Notes: generated by a model not told the origin, from the letters alone. 64,000 bases of DNA from Siphonodentalium dalli (GCA_032622095.1 CP136064.1:189953794-190017793); one strand, 5' to 3'; counted from the first letter of the stretch, positions 22,581 through 34,620 are shown. A program made the numbers and translations.

Positions 22581-23030
22581 AGATGTGTACCTTTAGTCTG
22601 ATCATCATAAAATTTGTCATGGCTATTGAAATTGACATGTAGATGGGAACGAGTCATTTTGGGGATATTCGGCATTAAAACATGGCTGCCAGCGGCCATT
22701 TTGGATTCTACTCTTTGCATGACTAAAGATATCAAATGTTTTTGAAATGTTGGAAAACATAGCCGCCAGCAACCATCTTAGATTTTACTTTTATATACAT
22801 GTATATATATATCTCTTCATGTTGATAAACTAGTATTAGACATTCAACTTTCCACATTCCTAATAACTCCATCGACAGTAACACATTAAATTATTCCCTT
22901 TCCAAATTGAGCTACAGTGTCATTGACACTTTCATTATGCATTGCATTGTTAGCATACTGCCTTTATTGGTGTTTATGCAAATAAATCGTACCGTATCGT
23001 ATCTTTTCCATTTACCGATCATATATCCAC
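22581..23030. repeat. Remnant of the GCCATCTTGG repeat family and its 3' flank
   Basis: Contains CTGATCATCATAAAATTTGT, AGATGGGAACGAGTCATTTT and GCCAGCGGCCATTTTGGAT, with a second part near 22754-22785. The following TTGAGCTACAGTGTCATTGA also recurs near 32478, so the 18.4, 22.6 and 31.9 kb loci belong to one family. Confidence 0.7.
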
Positions 23031-23455
23031 ATATGTTGAATATTACTGGTTGTTAGTAGGCGAAGAAACTGCTTTCTCTTGTTTCACCGGTTTCAGAACT
23101 TTAGGAATCTCTCCTAATATGAATGCTTTGAGAAAACTCTCTCTCAATTGAAATACCACCATGACTACGTTCAGGACAAATAAGTGACTAAAATTGTCAT
23201 ATAAATTAACGTCACGCCGTAATTCCATTACCCCCCCCCCCCCCCAAACCCACAACCAAATCTTCAATTTGTTTGCATTTTTCAAACAAGGTTTATGATG
23301 GGTGTGTGATTCCCGTCGATGCATTTGATAACTCCCTCATACCGATCTCGTTGTGAAATGTTGAATTTAAAATCGAGGCCGTGTTCTGTTGGCATTCTGT
23401 ATGAAATACCCATATGTCGGATTAGCGCATGTCACTATTCAACTTACAGAGAGGT
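23031..23455. other. Unassigned, with poly-C tract
   Basis: A run of C at 23231-23245 and TTTGTTTGCATTTTTCAAAC at 23269 resemble DNA flanking and inside the hAT-like copy at 830-1010. No gene. Confidence 0.4.
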
Positions 23456-23457
23456 CG

Positions 23458-23612
23458 GTATCTCACATGAGTTTCTATTTTATACGGAATTTATCAACCG
23501 AGTTCACTAAATTCGATTTGAGCCGAGGTTTACCGAGGCTCAAATAGAATTTATTGGACGAGGTTGATAAATTACGTATAAAATAGGATGAGTGTGAGAT
23601 ACTTTTTATCAC
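23458..23612. mobile_element. Small foldback (MITE-like) inverted repeat
   Basis: The left arm, with GTATCTCACA and TATTTTATACGGAATTTA, is mirrored by TAAATTACGTATAAAATA and GTGTGAGATAC on the right. Arms are about 70 bp and meet at GAGCCGAGGTTTACCGAGGC. No clear target duplication. Confidence 0.55.
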
Positions 23613-24100
23613 ATGATCAAATAAACGCGAAGCAATGCGAAATATCCATCGAAAACAATGATAACTAGAATGCAATCAGAGAGATGCCAACGTGCGCAAA
23701 AATGTAATAAACAATAATTTAAAAAATAATTTCACTGTATTTTACTTAATTTATTTAATTTAATTTAATGTTAGCAAAAAAAGACAATTATCATTTCTCA
23801 TTTCATCACAGATAAAAGGCAAATTACTATATTAATCATTTAAGTAATTAAAACCAATTCCATGTTGCCGAAAGGATGAGACTTTAATATCGATTACATT
23901 TTTTTCAGCGGCATATTTTCATTTTCCGATAGTCAAAGTTGACCAAAGGAGCAATTATAAGAAATAATTAATACTATTTGTGTAAATATTGATAGCAGCC
24001 AATATGCAACAATAAATATCAATAATTAATCAATAATTAATCAATAACGATCATTTTATGTAATAATAAACTCTTCAAACGGTGTTTGTGTCAACAAATG
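23613..24100. other. AT-rich DNA, nothing recognised
   Basis: Homopolymer-rich sequence with repeated TCAATAATTAATCAATAA. No gene. Confidence 0.4.
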
Positions 24101-24109
24101 CGTTTTGTT

Positions 24110-24725
24110 TTGTGTTACGTCATTCGTCGTATTTGACCCGGAACTCGGCTGAAGGTTAGGCTATTCAGCCTATTGCGTCGAATTACGAAATCGCGTTTTG
24201 AATGTCTCTCTTTTCCCGCACGATAAAAAGAGGTCTTCGCACGAACCAAAAATGATAGAACTTCCCAATTATAAGTAAAAATACCCAAATGAAGGAGTCT
24301 ATGTAGGTCCCGAAGGAGTCTATAGACTCTTTGATGTAGAGTTCTGATGGAGAAAATGTAGGTCGATCTATTTTTGTCATAACTCTGACGTATTTTGACC
24401 TGGGAGATAAAATCGAAATCGAGGCTCACTACGAGCATGCCAGTTTTAAATATAGAAACAGGGAATCCCGACAAATGGCGATATCGGCGACAAACACATA
24501 ATCGAAAACAACACATAAAATTAACATAACAAAAACGCGGCACAGTAAAAATGTCAGAACGCCACGAGGTTTTGCGTCGTTTTTGGTGACGTCATGGAGT
24601 GAAACGGAGTAGGGTGACACCAACCTACGAATCTGTCTGATCGCCATACTGTTGCGCGAGCGCACGTAAAAACCGCAGCGATCGCAAGCCATTTGAAGAA
24701 CGATGTGACGTCATCGCACGCGCTG
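24110..24725. promoter_or_regulatory. CpG-richer segment with two perfect CRE palindromes
   Basis: TGACGTCA occurs at 24591-24598 and 24707-24714, and a half-matching TTACGTCA near 24115. The segment is richer in CpG than its AT-rich neighbours, with CGCACGCGC-like runs at the right end. No transcript or first exon could be defined, so promoter function is a guess. Confidence 0.3.
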
Positions 24726-26480
24726 ATATTAAACGTGTCTCTTATTGATAATTATGAAACTGCATTTATGGGCAAATTATGTGATAAATATATATATAGT
24801 TTGAAAAATTAAGAAAGGTATCCGTTCATTGTTGAATATTTATTACATGTATGTACATACAGCTCTACCGGTTTCGGCACATCTTGCCTTTTCAATAGCT
24901 TGGAGACAGTTTTTCTCGAGTCTATATTGCACCAACAATTTTCTTGAAAGGAAATGATTTTGCCGTTCTGAATATACACGTATATACGTAGAACTCTAGT
25001 ATCAGTTTCTTGTTGTATCTCCATTATTCGATACACGTACACGGTGTTTTATACACATGGACAACAAGCGACTGGTGTCTATATCCTGCACATATTATAG
25101 TGGAGAAATATCGCTCACAAACGTTTTTTCATGAGTTATTTTACAATATAACTCTTTCTAATAGTTTGCTGTACTCTCCAAACTCAATGTTGGATGCACT
25201 AACTCATTCATCGAAACAAAATCCAAGGAGAATACAAATTATTCAGAATGCCCCATTGAGGCTTAACCAAAGCAGTCCAATATGGCCTCCAGGGATATGT
25301 TTATCAAATTTTAAAATTGGTAGAAAATTATCAAAAATGTCACAAAATTTGCAGAAAACAACTAGCAATATTATCATATGTAGTAAATAACACTATACTG
25401 GTATCAGAATTATAAAATATGTGCCACTTATTTACCAACAAAATCTGACTTTGTGCGCACGTACGGACATAGTCGTCAGATAATTTCCATAGGAGAAAGT
25501 ACATTTTGATTCAGGAAAACTCCATAAGAAACGCTTTGTTGAGAAATCCACATTTTATAGTACAAAAACGTTTTTATTTTCCATTTTCAAAAGTGAGTGT
25601 ATGAGTTTTGACTCAACTTCAACAGAAAGTAAACAGCCATGTTTGGTACCGACTGTGGTGGCTTGTTTATACAGTAGGCCAAGTTCACTCAACCACCCAA
25701 GCATACAATTTAACATATAGCAAACCTGGTCCAAATCCCAATCAGGATTAATCAAGAGATTGTTCAATGTATGCCCACTGGCAGAAAGAAACTGAATACA
25801 GTTATAGTCAAACAGAGCTGTGTGATACCATGGTTGTGGCATTTCAAATTTCAAACACTCACTTCAAGAACATGAGAACAAAGTCATGTTCTGTGGCATG
25901 ATGTATGGATTTCTCGAAAAAGCATTCTTCATAGAGATCTCCCAAATCAAGATTTACTTTTATTTATGGAAATTGCTCAACTACAAACCCTGTGCCTGCG
26001 CACAAAGTCGGATTTCAATTGGGAAGAAAGTATCACATGTTTCCAATTTCTGTCAGATGTAAAGTGTTATTTACTCTATAATAATGCATGTATTTAGCCA
26101 CTTCTGTAAAGTTTGTGCCATTTTTCTTCTATTTAAAATTTTTATCCAACTTGTTCTCGGAGTCCATATTGGAGTGGTTTGGTTATATCTTAATCTCCCT
26201 GAAATTTTAAATGCCTCGAAATATGTGGAAAGCGATAAGTAATAAGTCGATGGATATACCGCAGAGTTCTACAATGTTTTCTTGAAAGCCATATCTGTTA
26301 CTTATCTATCAACGAAGCATATTAAAAACTATGTCAATCTCACAATGTCAGGGTATGATAAAGTGTTTACCCAAATCTGACAAAGGTAACACTTTTATTA
26401 ACAAATTAAGACCCACAATTCTGCTAAATATAGACTCGAAAGGTATATGAACACGAAGCAATCAAGCAAAAAAGGTATAT
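24726..26480. other. Repeat-derived intergenic DNA, no gene recognised
   Basis: GCTCTACCGGTTTCGGCACA (about 24861) resembles phrases common in retroelement 3' regions. Short frames at 25010-25390 and 25555-25854 show no known domain. Confidence 0.35.
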
Positions 26481-27800
26481 TTATACTCGATTATTGGATT
26501 TTTATTAGATTTTGGTGTATGTTTGCTACACAAGCAGGGTCCTTTCGTGGACTATATCTAATATATATTTTGGGACTTCTGTCTGTTTATCTGTGTATCT
26601 GTTTGTCTGTTTGTCTGTCTGCTAGCTATAGCCGGGAAAATGGATTTCGACGAAATTTGATACCTAGGGGTATTTTTGTCCGGGTCAAATCGTGACCCGG
26701 ACCTGACATTGACCTTCAAAATGGTCAATTCAAGGTCAAATCGGGTAAAACCGGACATATTTCGACTAAATTTGATACCTGGGGTACTTGTGTCTGGGGG
26801 TGTTTTGGACGGGTCAAATCGTGACCCCGACCTGACCTTGACCTTCAAAATGGTCAATTCAAGGTCAAATCGGGTAAAACTGACGGATTTCGACGAAATT
26901 TGATACCAAGGGGTACTTTTGTCCGGTGAGTGTTTTGGACGGGTCAAATCGTGACCCCGACCTGACCTTGACCTTCAAAATGATCAATTCAAGGTCAAAT
27001 CGGGTCTAATTTCGCATGCGACCGTGTCCTTGCTCATATACGCTCATATAGTCGTGTTTCTGGCAAAGAAATCCCTAAATAGCCCGGACGAAGTCGGGCC
27101 CACCAGCTAGTACTTATATAATTAAAACTGGTAGTTTCGGAAGCGAGACACAAACCTACTGATGCTATCAACGATTCACTCAAGCGTTGTGCACAAACAA
27201 AAAATGAAGAAATATTTATTATTATTATTAGTAGTGTATCATGGAGTAATATTGTATCATTTCGGAATATAAAATGAAATGTTATGTGTGGATGTTTCTT
27301 TTCATAATTTATTGTTCTATTATATTGCTTATTGTCGTTGTATAGGGGGACATGCCTAAAGAGGCGAAGTAGTTTCTGGTCTTCCATTATTTACGCGAAA
27401 AGTTAAGAGAAAAATGTATATATGCAGCCTATTGGCGATCAAGGAGGTAATTGGTAAACTCATTGTTGATTTATTCGGGAAATCATCGTTGGATAATTCT
27501 AGTTGAACATCAGCTTCTAGATTTTGAGCGATTAAACTATATAGAGCACCCAGTTTTTGAGAGCAGCGATACCCCAGTGTAGGGGAGATATGGTTCCCAT
27601 AGAATTACGCTACACCTACGATACATTATGTAATAAAATTTCTACCCTTTTTGCCCAACTCTCGGGTGAATCGTTGATAGCATCAGTAGCTTTGTGTCTC
27701 GCTTCAGAAATTTCATTTTTGAATTAGTCCACAGAAGGACCCTGCTTGTGTAGCAAAAATATATACACAAATCTAATAAAAATCCAATAATAGAGTAATA
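26481..27800. mobile_element. Foldback element interrupted by a Helitron
   Basis: The left arm in two pieces (26481-26556 and 27111-27189) is inverted relative to the right arm (27656-27800). For example GCTACACAAGCAGGGTCCTT mirrors AAGGACCCTGCTTGTGTAGC, and GATGCTATCAACGATTCAC mirrors GTGAATCGTTGATAGCATC. The Helitron at 26557-27110 lies within the left arm, so the foldback is older. No transposase. Confidence 0.72.
26557..27110 (+). mobile_element. Non-autonomous Helitron
   Basis: Starts TCTAATATATATTTTGGGAC after an A. Ends with hairpin GCCCGGAC-GAA-GTCGGGC, then CCACCAG and CTAG followed by T. Internal ~125-bp units repeat CAAATCGTGACCCCGACC and TTGACCTTCAAAATGGTCAA three times. No Rep/helicase. 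Confidence 0.85.
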
Positions 27801-28325
27801 CGTTTCTGATCTCTTTTGATCCATCCTTGTTTGGATGCTAAAATGTCTTAAATATCTTCGGAGAGAATCAGGGTTGGATTCGGAGTATCAGGGTTTGGTC
27901 TTCGGAGAATCGTTGGTTTATTCTAAGAATCAGATAAACTAGTATACAGTATGACACTGAAGACTTGTAGCTTGGCAAATCCGCAACGGATAGATTGGGT
28001 TGAAGCACTGAAAGACTATGAAGGGACAGTATTATCAACTAACAAACGTACACAACAGACAAGCTATATATGCAACACACACGAGGATATCAGGATAATT
28101 GTTGAGAGCTGCAGTTGCGTGTAGTATTATAATCACACTTAACTATGCCGTTCGGTCCCAACATCGGATATCGGTAGTTATACTCCCGTTATGTGTGTAA
28201 AATGGCGCGTAATTCAATTTAATTATATAGTACTTCTTCATTTCTACCAACATATAGGTTCCGTGTTGTTATGAAACAGCACCTATATATATGTGAAATT
28301 CCAAATCGAACACTAGAAGAAATGT
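27801..28325. other. Intergenic, nothing recognised
   Basis: Contains short repeats of CTTCGGAGA and ATCAGGGTT at 27856-27915. No gene. Confidence 0.4.
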
Positions 28326-28329
28326 CATC

Positions 28330-29165
28330 ACTTTTTAGCTCACCTGAGACAAAGTCTCCGGTGGAGCTATAGTCATCACTCCTCGTCCGTCGTCCGTCCG
28401 TCCGTCCGTCTGTCCGTCTGTCCGTCAACTTTTTTTAAAAACATCTTCTCCTCTGAAACCATCATACCAAATTGGTTCATATTTGGTGTGGATGTTCCCT
28501 AGGTGACTCTCTTTCAGATTTGTTCAAATGAGGTCACTGGGTCAAATAGTTGCGAAACCAGGGCCATAATTCTATTCCTCCACAGTAATTCTTACAACAA
28601 CTTCTTGTCCATAACCATTGTGCCGATTTAGCTAATATTTGGTATGGAGGGTCCTTTGGTGACTGGTGTTCAGATTTGTTCAAATGAGGTCACCCGGTCA
28701 ATTAGTTGAGAAACCAGGGCCATAACTCATAGTAATTCTTACAATGACTTCTTCTACAAAAATGTTGGGCCGAATTAGCTTATATTTGGTACTGAGGGAC
28801 CTTGGGTGACTGGGAATCAGATTTGTTTAAATTGGGTCACTGGGTCAATTAGGGGCAGAGCCAGGGACATAACTCTAAAAACCAAAAAATTACATTTTTG
28901 CATTTTGATCATATTTGGGGTGGATGTTCCCTATGTGACTGTCATTAATATTTGTTCAAATGAGGTCACTGTGTCAAACAGTTGCGAAACCAGGGCCATG
29001 ACTATATTCCTCCTTGGTAATTCTTATAACGACTTCTTGTCAATAACCATTAAGCCGATTTAGTTTATATTTGGTATGTGGGGTCATTGAATGACTGGGG
29101 TTCAGATTTGTTCAAATGGGGTCACTGGGTCAAATAGTGGTGGAGCCAGGGCCATAATTCCCCAA
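28330..29165 (+). repeat. Mollusc-type interspersed repeat with ~190-bp units
   Basis: Begins TTTTTAGCTCACCTGAGAC, passes a CCGT/CTGT microsatellite (28383-28425) and continues as units with CAGATTTGTTCAAATGAGGT, TCAAATAGTTGCGAAACCAG and ATATTTGGTATGGAGGGTCC. Same family as 1-410 and 30660-31150. Non-coding. Confidence 0.75.
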
Positions 29166-29540
29166 AAAATAATAAAAAATTCAGGAACTCCTTGATCAAT
29201 TTAACATACTAACAAAATATATCACCCCCCCCACATGACCCAGAACCCCACCCCCAACCAACAGCATTCCACCCTATCTCATATCCTAACTCACAGGTAA
29301 ATAAAGTATATTTATTTAAATTCCCATTACAAGGCAACTCTCCTATGAACTGATAGACATGGCAAGGCAGATAGAGAGATAAAGATTCTGCAGCCTTAGA
29401 CAGAGTCCCCAGGGAGTGTATTCATGTCATCCATAATTTAAATGAGATTAATGGTGTTATCAATGAAGCACCCTTGTTGTTTATATTATCACTCAGTGGT
29501 CATTAAAATCAGATTAATTTCATTTTCTCAGAGTGCCTGA
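29166..29540. other. Unassigned, low-complexity C-rich segment
   Basis: Contains CACCCCCCCCACATGACCC and purine-rich stretches. No gene. Confidence 0.4.
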
Positions 29541-29544
29541 CAGA

Positions 29545-30660
29545 GCCAGAATGAGGTTCCCAGAGGGTGAATTTAGTGACGCTATCCTACACAGCAGGCT
29601 AGCATAACCAAATACACCCTCTGAGAACCTTATTCCGCTTAGGCCTCATCTTCTGGGAAGTATCTAGAGTCTCAAGATCTCATTCTGCTTAGGCCTCATC
29701 TTCTGGGAAGTATCTATAGTATCAAATTTACATTGTTGTTAGTTAAATTTCCCTTCTAGGAAGTTTCTGTATCCCTTAATTTGCAGAAGATAAAATTCAT
29801 GATTGAGGTGCCCAATGGGTGAACATCACCAATTTCAACTGGGGAACTTCAATCTTATTCTAGGTCTTCCATAGCAGCTGAGGGCCTTATCAGAATGAGG
29901 TCCCCAGAGGGTGAATTTAGTGATACTAGCCCGCTGTGCAGGATAGCCTCACTAAATTCACCCTCTGGGTACCTCATTCTGCAAATAACAGACAGACTAT
30001 TTCAAAGCTTGATTCAAGGCTAGCATCACCAAATTCACCATTTGGGGACCTCATTCTGCTTAGGCCTCATCTTCTGGGAAGTATCTATAGTATCAAATTT
30101 ACATTGTTGTTAGTTAAATTTCCCTTCTAGGAAGTTTCTATATCCCCTAATTTGCAGAAGATAAAATTCATAATTGAGGGGCCCAATGGGTGAACATCAC
30201 CAACTTCAACTGGGGAAATTCAATTTTATTCTAGGTCTTCCATAGCAGTTGAGGACTTTATCAGAATGAGGTCCCCAGAGGGTGAATTTAGCGTCACTAA
30301 ATTCACCCTCTGGGGACCTCACTCTGCAAATGACAGACACACTATCACACCATTTCAAGGCTTGTTGTATAATACATTGTGTTGCTTGAGGCCAGGCATA
30401 TACAATGTAGGAACAGACACGCTTTTTGTGATGCTATCCGGCACAGCAGGCTAGCATCACCAAATTCACCCTCTGACGACCTCATTCTGCTTAGGCCTCA
30501 TCTTCTGGGAAGTATCTATAGTATCAAATTTACATTGTTGTTAGTTAAATTTCCCTTCTAGGAAGTTTCTATATCCCCTAATTTGCAGAAGATAAAATTC
30601 ATAAATGAGGTGCCCAATGGGTGAATATCACCAAGTTCAACTGGGGAACTTAATTTTTAT
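29545..30660 (+). repeat. ~370-bp tandem repeat with hairpin-forming phrase
   Basis: About three units carry AATGAGGTCCCCAGAGGGTG followed by its inverted match CACCCTCTGGGGACCTCA, then GCTTAGGCCTCATCTTCTGG, TAAATTTCCCTTCTAGGAAG and GAGGTGCCCAATGGGTGAA. Landmark positions are about 29551, 29895 and 30266. The inverted phrases could form hairpins once per unit. Non-coding. Confidence 0.75.
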
Positions 30661-31250
30661 CCTTATCAGATTTGTGAAAATGGGATCACAAAGTCAAATA
30701 AGGGCAGAGCAAGAGACTTAACTATTTCACTACATAGTAATTCTTAAAATATGTTTGCAAGAACTAGTTGGCTTATATAGAATGGAATGTTCTTCCTTGA
30801 CTGCAATTCAGATTTTTTTAATGGGGTCACCTGGTCAAATAGGGGCCAAGCGAAGGACAGTTTCCCTCTTAATATGCTTCCTTCACAAGGACCATCAGGT
30901 CTATTTGACTGATATTTATGATATGTATGAAGGGTTCTTTGGTGTCTGGGATTCAAATTTATTCAGATGGGGTCACCAGGTTAAAAGGGTGGGACCAGGG
31001 ACATAACTATATGTCTCTATAGTAATTCTTAAAATGTCTTCTCAAGGGATTTTGGACAATTTAGCTTACATATAGTATGGAGGAATCAGGAAGATCCTTT
31101 AGTGACTGAGATACAGATTTGTTAAAATGAGCTCAACCTGTCAAGAAATGGCAGTCTATGGGGAGTTAACACTTTTGTGTCCAATAAAATCATAGAAATA
31201 CCAAATTCATTAAAACATCTACCTTGGAACCACCTGACTGATTGGTCTGA
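30661..31250 (+). repeat. Diverged ~190-bp-unit repeat
   Basis: Units with TCAGATTTGTGAAAATGGG, GGGGCCAAGCGAAGGACA and GGTTCTTTGGTGTCTGGG, the older end of the family at 28330-29165. Confidence 0.6.
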
Positions 31251-31316
31251 CATACATGTATTGTGTTTTGGGTCCATGGATAGTTGGGCTTCAAACATGT
31301 TTAAATGGTTTTAGAA

Positions 31317-31528
31317 AAAGGCGCTTGTGAGATTGGAAATTTCCAACAATTGAGAAAGTTTGAGGTGTCGGTTGTGAAATTCCAACCTAAGACTTGGGAG
31401 TCTGGATCCCGGTCGGGAGGGGACTTGTTGAGCTGGAGGAGGGGGGTGATCAGTAGTGTACAGTTGGCAATTTCAAGGTGGTTTTTTACCAAGCTACATA
31501 CTTGAAGTCTCTCTAGCCACATATCCTG
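31317..31528 (-). mobile_element. Degenerate hAT-like remnant
   Basis: GAGATTGGAAATTTCCAAC near the left and CTCTCTAGCCACATATCCTG at the right match the hAT-like copies at 864 and 16038. The left terminal repeat is lost and a target duplication is not certain. Confidence 0.45.
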
Positions 31529-31689
31529 TTTAAATCTACTTCTTTTAAAGTGATTATGAAAAGTGCTCACTGTTTTGGTCTCCAGAGTCCCAGTCTTATC
31601 AGTCTTTGCAGTCTGGTGAGCGACCCCACAGTCATTGACTGTCTTGTTTGTATACAGTTTCGCCGCAAGAGTTTTTTATATTTAGTTTA

Positions 31690-32510
31690 ACTTGACGAAG
31701 TTAAGTTTGAGCTATTGTCGCGGGTTGGGGCGCGTCCGTTGTCCGTGTGTCCTCCCATGATTCGTCATCAATTTGCTTTGGCGTACCCTACATGCAGGCC
31801 ACACCCCTTATCCAATCATCACCCGAAATTTTTTTTGAAAATATACAGGCATGCATGTTTAGGATGACCTCTATAGATGGAGCTATCGAATTTGAATGAA
31901 TTTCGAAGAAAAACAATGTCGCCACCAGCTATCTTGGATATTACCATTTGTATGACAACAGCTGCAGACTAGATCCCTCATACGATCATCACCAACTTAT
32001 GGATCTTCAGGGTGACCTTTAGATCCTTGCTACGAAATTCGTTTAAAAACATGGCGACCAGCATGCAACCATCATGGGTTTCAATTTTAAATCCATCGGC
32101 ACACCCTGCAGCCCGTATTTATCGGATAAATCTTTTGAAAATTTACATGCATGTTTAGGATCACCTCACGATTTTCGATAAAAAACATGGCCGCCGGTAG
32201 CCATCTTGGATTTTACTCTTTGCATTACTAAATCCTTTAGCACATCCTTTTATAAATTTCAGTGAAAAAGATGGCCGCTGGCAGCCATCTTGAATTTTAC
32301 TCTTTGCAGTGACAAAATACTGCGGCATGTCCTACAGTGAACAATCTCAACATGTTCATCCAATTGATCCAAAACTTTTTATGGCTCTTTGGGTAAGCAT
32401 CTGACTTTTTTCCTGTTTTTTTGTCATTTCATTAACTGCAATGCATACAAATCTGCCAAATTATCCCCTCTCCAAGTTGAGCTATATTGTCATTGATAGT
32501 CTTTCATTCT
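31690..32510 (+). repeat. Copy of the GCCATCTTGG repeat family
   Basis: Starts GTTTAACTTGACGAAGTTAA. Contains AAAACATGGCCGCCGGTAGC, CATCTTGGATTTTACTCTTT and a second unit ending near 32310. The tail TTGAGCTATATTGTCATTGA matches 22911. Non-coding. Confidence 0.7.
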
Positions 32511-33000
32511 CATTGTTGGGTGGCGTTAACGATGCTTGCATTTTCATTTATCAGTTGATCTGATCATTTATTTGTGCACCAAAATCACTACCGTTGTCAA
32601 CATTATGTATACCCGGTGTTGTAATCTTTGACTGAAGTAAATGCTCCGTTCTTCAAATATCACTATATATGGTTTGTGTTCAATCGTGGGGCTTGATTAA
32701 CACCGTGCAACAATAACAAGCGACAATTCTGGTGGGGATGTCTATATAAGAAAATAATGACATTTCGTTCCAGTATTCGAATATAACTTTCGTATGGTTG
32801 CGACCAACTATGACTCAATATCTGGTATACTTTGTGGAATAAAGAATTAATAGAAATGTGCTCAATTTTGTTTTGAAATTCAGCAGCGCAGAAAAAGTGC
32901 ACACCGAGAACGGGCGTATAACCACGAGAACTGGATTTGGGACCGAACCTGATTCAAGTGATTACAGAGTCACTATAAGGAGGTATATTCACAAACTGGC
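32511..33000. other. Intergenic, nothing recognised
   Basis: Lies downstream of the minus-strand cyclase gene. No ORF with a known domain and no clear polyadenylation signal for that gene. Confidence 0.4.
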
Positions 33001-33004
33001 CAAA

Positions 33005-33466
33005 TATGTGACCCGCCATATCAAATCCAGTCGGAAGTCGGGATTTGTTTACCCTGTGCCAATGCATTCTCTTATATATGCGAGTCGACCATATGTCGCC
33101 TCGCATATATAAGAGAATGCATTGGCCTAACATTTTTTTATCATGTTTTTTAAATAAATGTTTCTTACAATTTTTAGGACATAAAATAAAAAACATCCAT
33201 TACCCTGCAGGGATCCCCACACATATATAGAAGAATATAGAAGAGTGTCGTCTGCTCATGTATGTCTGGGGCTCTGTATGGGTGAAATTATAAAATTGTT
33301 AAAGAATACAAGAACAAATTATTAAAATTGTAAAAATTTGTTAGGCCAATGCTTTCTCTTATATATGCGAGGCGACATATGGTCGACTCGAATATATAAG
33401 AGAATGCATTGGCACAGGGTAAAAAAATCCCGACTTCCGACTGGATTTGATATGGCGGGTCACATA
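33005..33466. mobile_element. Double-hairpin element, copy 1, with ~120-bp inverted ends
   Basis: Outer inverted repeats run TATGTGACCCGCCATATC...GTTTACCCTGTGCC and back GGCACAGGG...GATATGGCGGGTCACATA. Each encloses a 69-bp self-complementary hairpin: 33058-33126 and 33345-33413, both starting GCCAATGC and ending GCATTGGC with TCTCTTATATATGCGAG stems. TA at both edges would fit a Tc1/mariner-type target but is weak evidence in AT-rich DNA. It sits 25 bp downstream of the cyclase stop codon. Confidence 0.75.
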
Positions 33467-33490
33467 TATGCAAGATAAATATGAACCATC

Positions 33491-34169
33491 TCATCTCACG
33501 AATAGCATGGCCAGCGCGATTGACAACAAATTGACAGCAGACAGTGCAACAACACTACTGGCTGTGTTCATAACACTTGAATCGAAAACTCCAAGAACCC
33601 TGGAAGGGGACCCGGAACCTTGAAAAAATTTAACTGTGCCAACAAAGATTGTTGCTCCTCGAGGAGGGAGCTGGTCGAGCCCGGCGACATTCTCCAGACC
33701 AGGAATGTTGTTCTTGCCGGTGTATCTGTGAACCGGAAACATAGATGTCTGTCCATATTCAGTTGACGGGGTGTCCGTGCCAAACATATCCAGGTTGCGC
33801 TCTGTGTGCAACCACTTAACAGCTTCAACACCAAATCCAGGAAAGTGGTAAGAACGACTATCATTCAGGTTATCCGTGTTGAAGACCAGTGACTTGTTGT
33901 CGTACCGTGACTCCCAGCCCGAATTCATCAGAACAATTGCGTTGTCAGGTATGCGTCCGTGCTTTTCCTCCCATTGTTGCAGATGTTCTACTTCTACCTG
34001 GAAGTCGTGATTGTTTTTGGCGTGCTCTTTGACGTCTATGATAACACCGGGACCGATTAGTTTCTTCACAGGCACCTCGTGTTGTCTTTGTGCTCCCTTC
34101 CATGAATGGGACGGTGCGTCCATGTGCGTTCCCGAGTGATCAGCTCCATTTAACGTATTCCATTCGGAC
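33491..34169 (-). CDS. Cyclase / kynurenine-formamidase-like hydrolase, exon 2 (terminal)
   Basis: The exon starts after acceptor TGTCGCTTCAG and supplies residues 59-283. The metal-binding signature H-S-G-T-H-M-D-A-P-S-H is complete (H69, H73, D75, H79 in the spliced protein), as in the PF04199 cyclase family of Mn/Zn-dependent amide and isatin-type hydrolases. Further family landmarks are PGVIIDV, IVLMNSGWESRY, YHFPGFG, GTDTPSTEYG, IPGLENVA, LPPRGATIFV and a GSGSPSRV segment. The last ~25 residues are hydrophobic (SSVVALSAVNLLSIALAMLF), suggesting a GPI-anchor signal or membrane tail, so the enzyme probably faces the outside of the cell. An ATG at 34232-34234 also opens this frame, but it lies in intron sequence and is not the start. 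Substrate is unknown. Confidence 0.9.
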
Positions 34170-34439
34170 CTGAAGCGACATTGAGCCGATATAATAAACG
34201 AAGATGAGACTGATCGGTTTTTGAATATATTCACGTCCGATTTGGAACCAAATAATTAAGATTTTCCAAACCCATAATTGTCAACGGGTATACATTTTGA
34301 ATCTGAAATTTGGATAAACGAGATTGAGCGATAGTTTGAACGAAATTCTCATCTCACATGCCACACAGGAACATTATGCTATGCTATGCTGTATTGTAAA
34401 CATCCACTTATATATAGATGTATCTCAGATCTAGTTAAA

Positions 34440-34620
34440 ATATCCCGAGATCTCGAGATAATATGTCGAGATCTGGAGATAATATATATGTCGAGATCTC
34501 GAAAAAATATTTCGAGATATCAAGATGTGTATGTCGAGATCTCAAGAACATATGTCGAGATATCGAGATGCGTATGCCGAGATCTCGAGATGCCAGTGTC
34601 GAGATTTCGCGATAATATTC
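34440..34620. repeat. Palindromic minisatellite of TCGAGATCTCGAGAT
   Basis: Five to seven imperfect ~30-bp units such as GTCGAGATCTCGAGAT and ATATGTCGAGATATC, followed by a 10-G run at 34621-34632. Each unit is self-complementary. Confidence 0.8.

Noticed and set aside
24115-24543. A 142-codon minus-strand ORF as a protein gene
   Set aside because: No domain, odd Arg/Leu-rich composition, and an overlapping shadow frame; more likely a non-coding CpG-richer segment.
34232-34234. This ATG as start of the cyclase gene
   Set aside because: The 22 codons it adds are intron sequence; the in-phase signal-peptide exon at 41738-41910 supplies the family-typical N-terminus.
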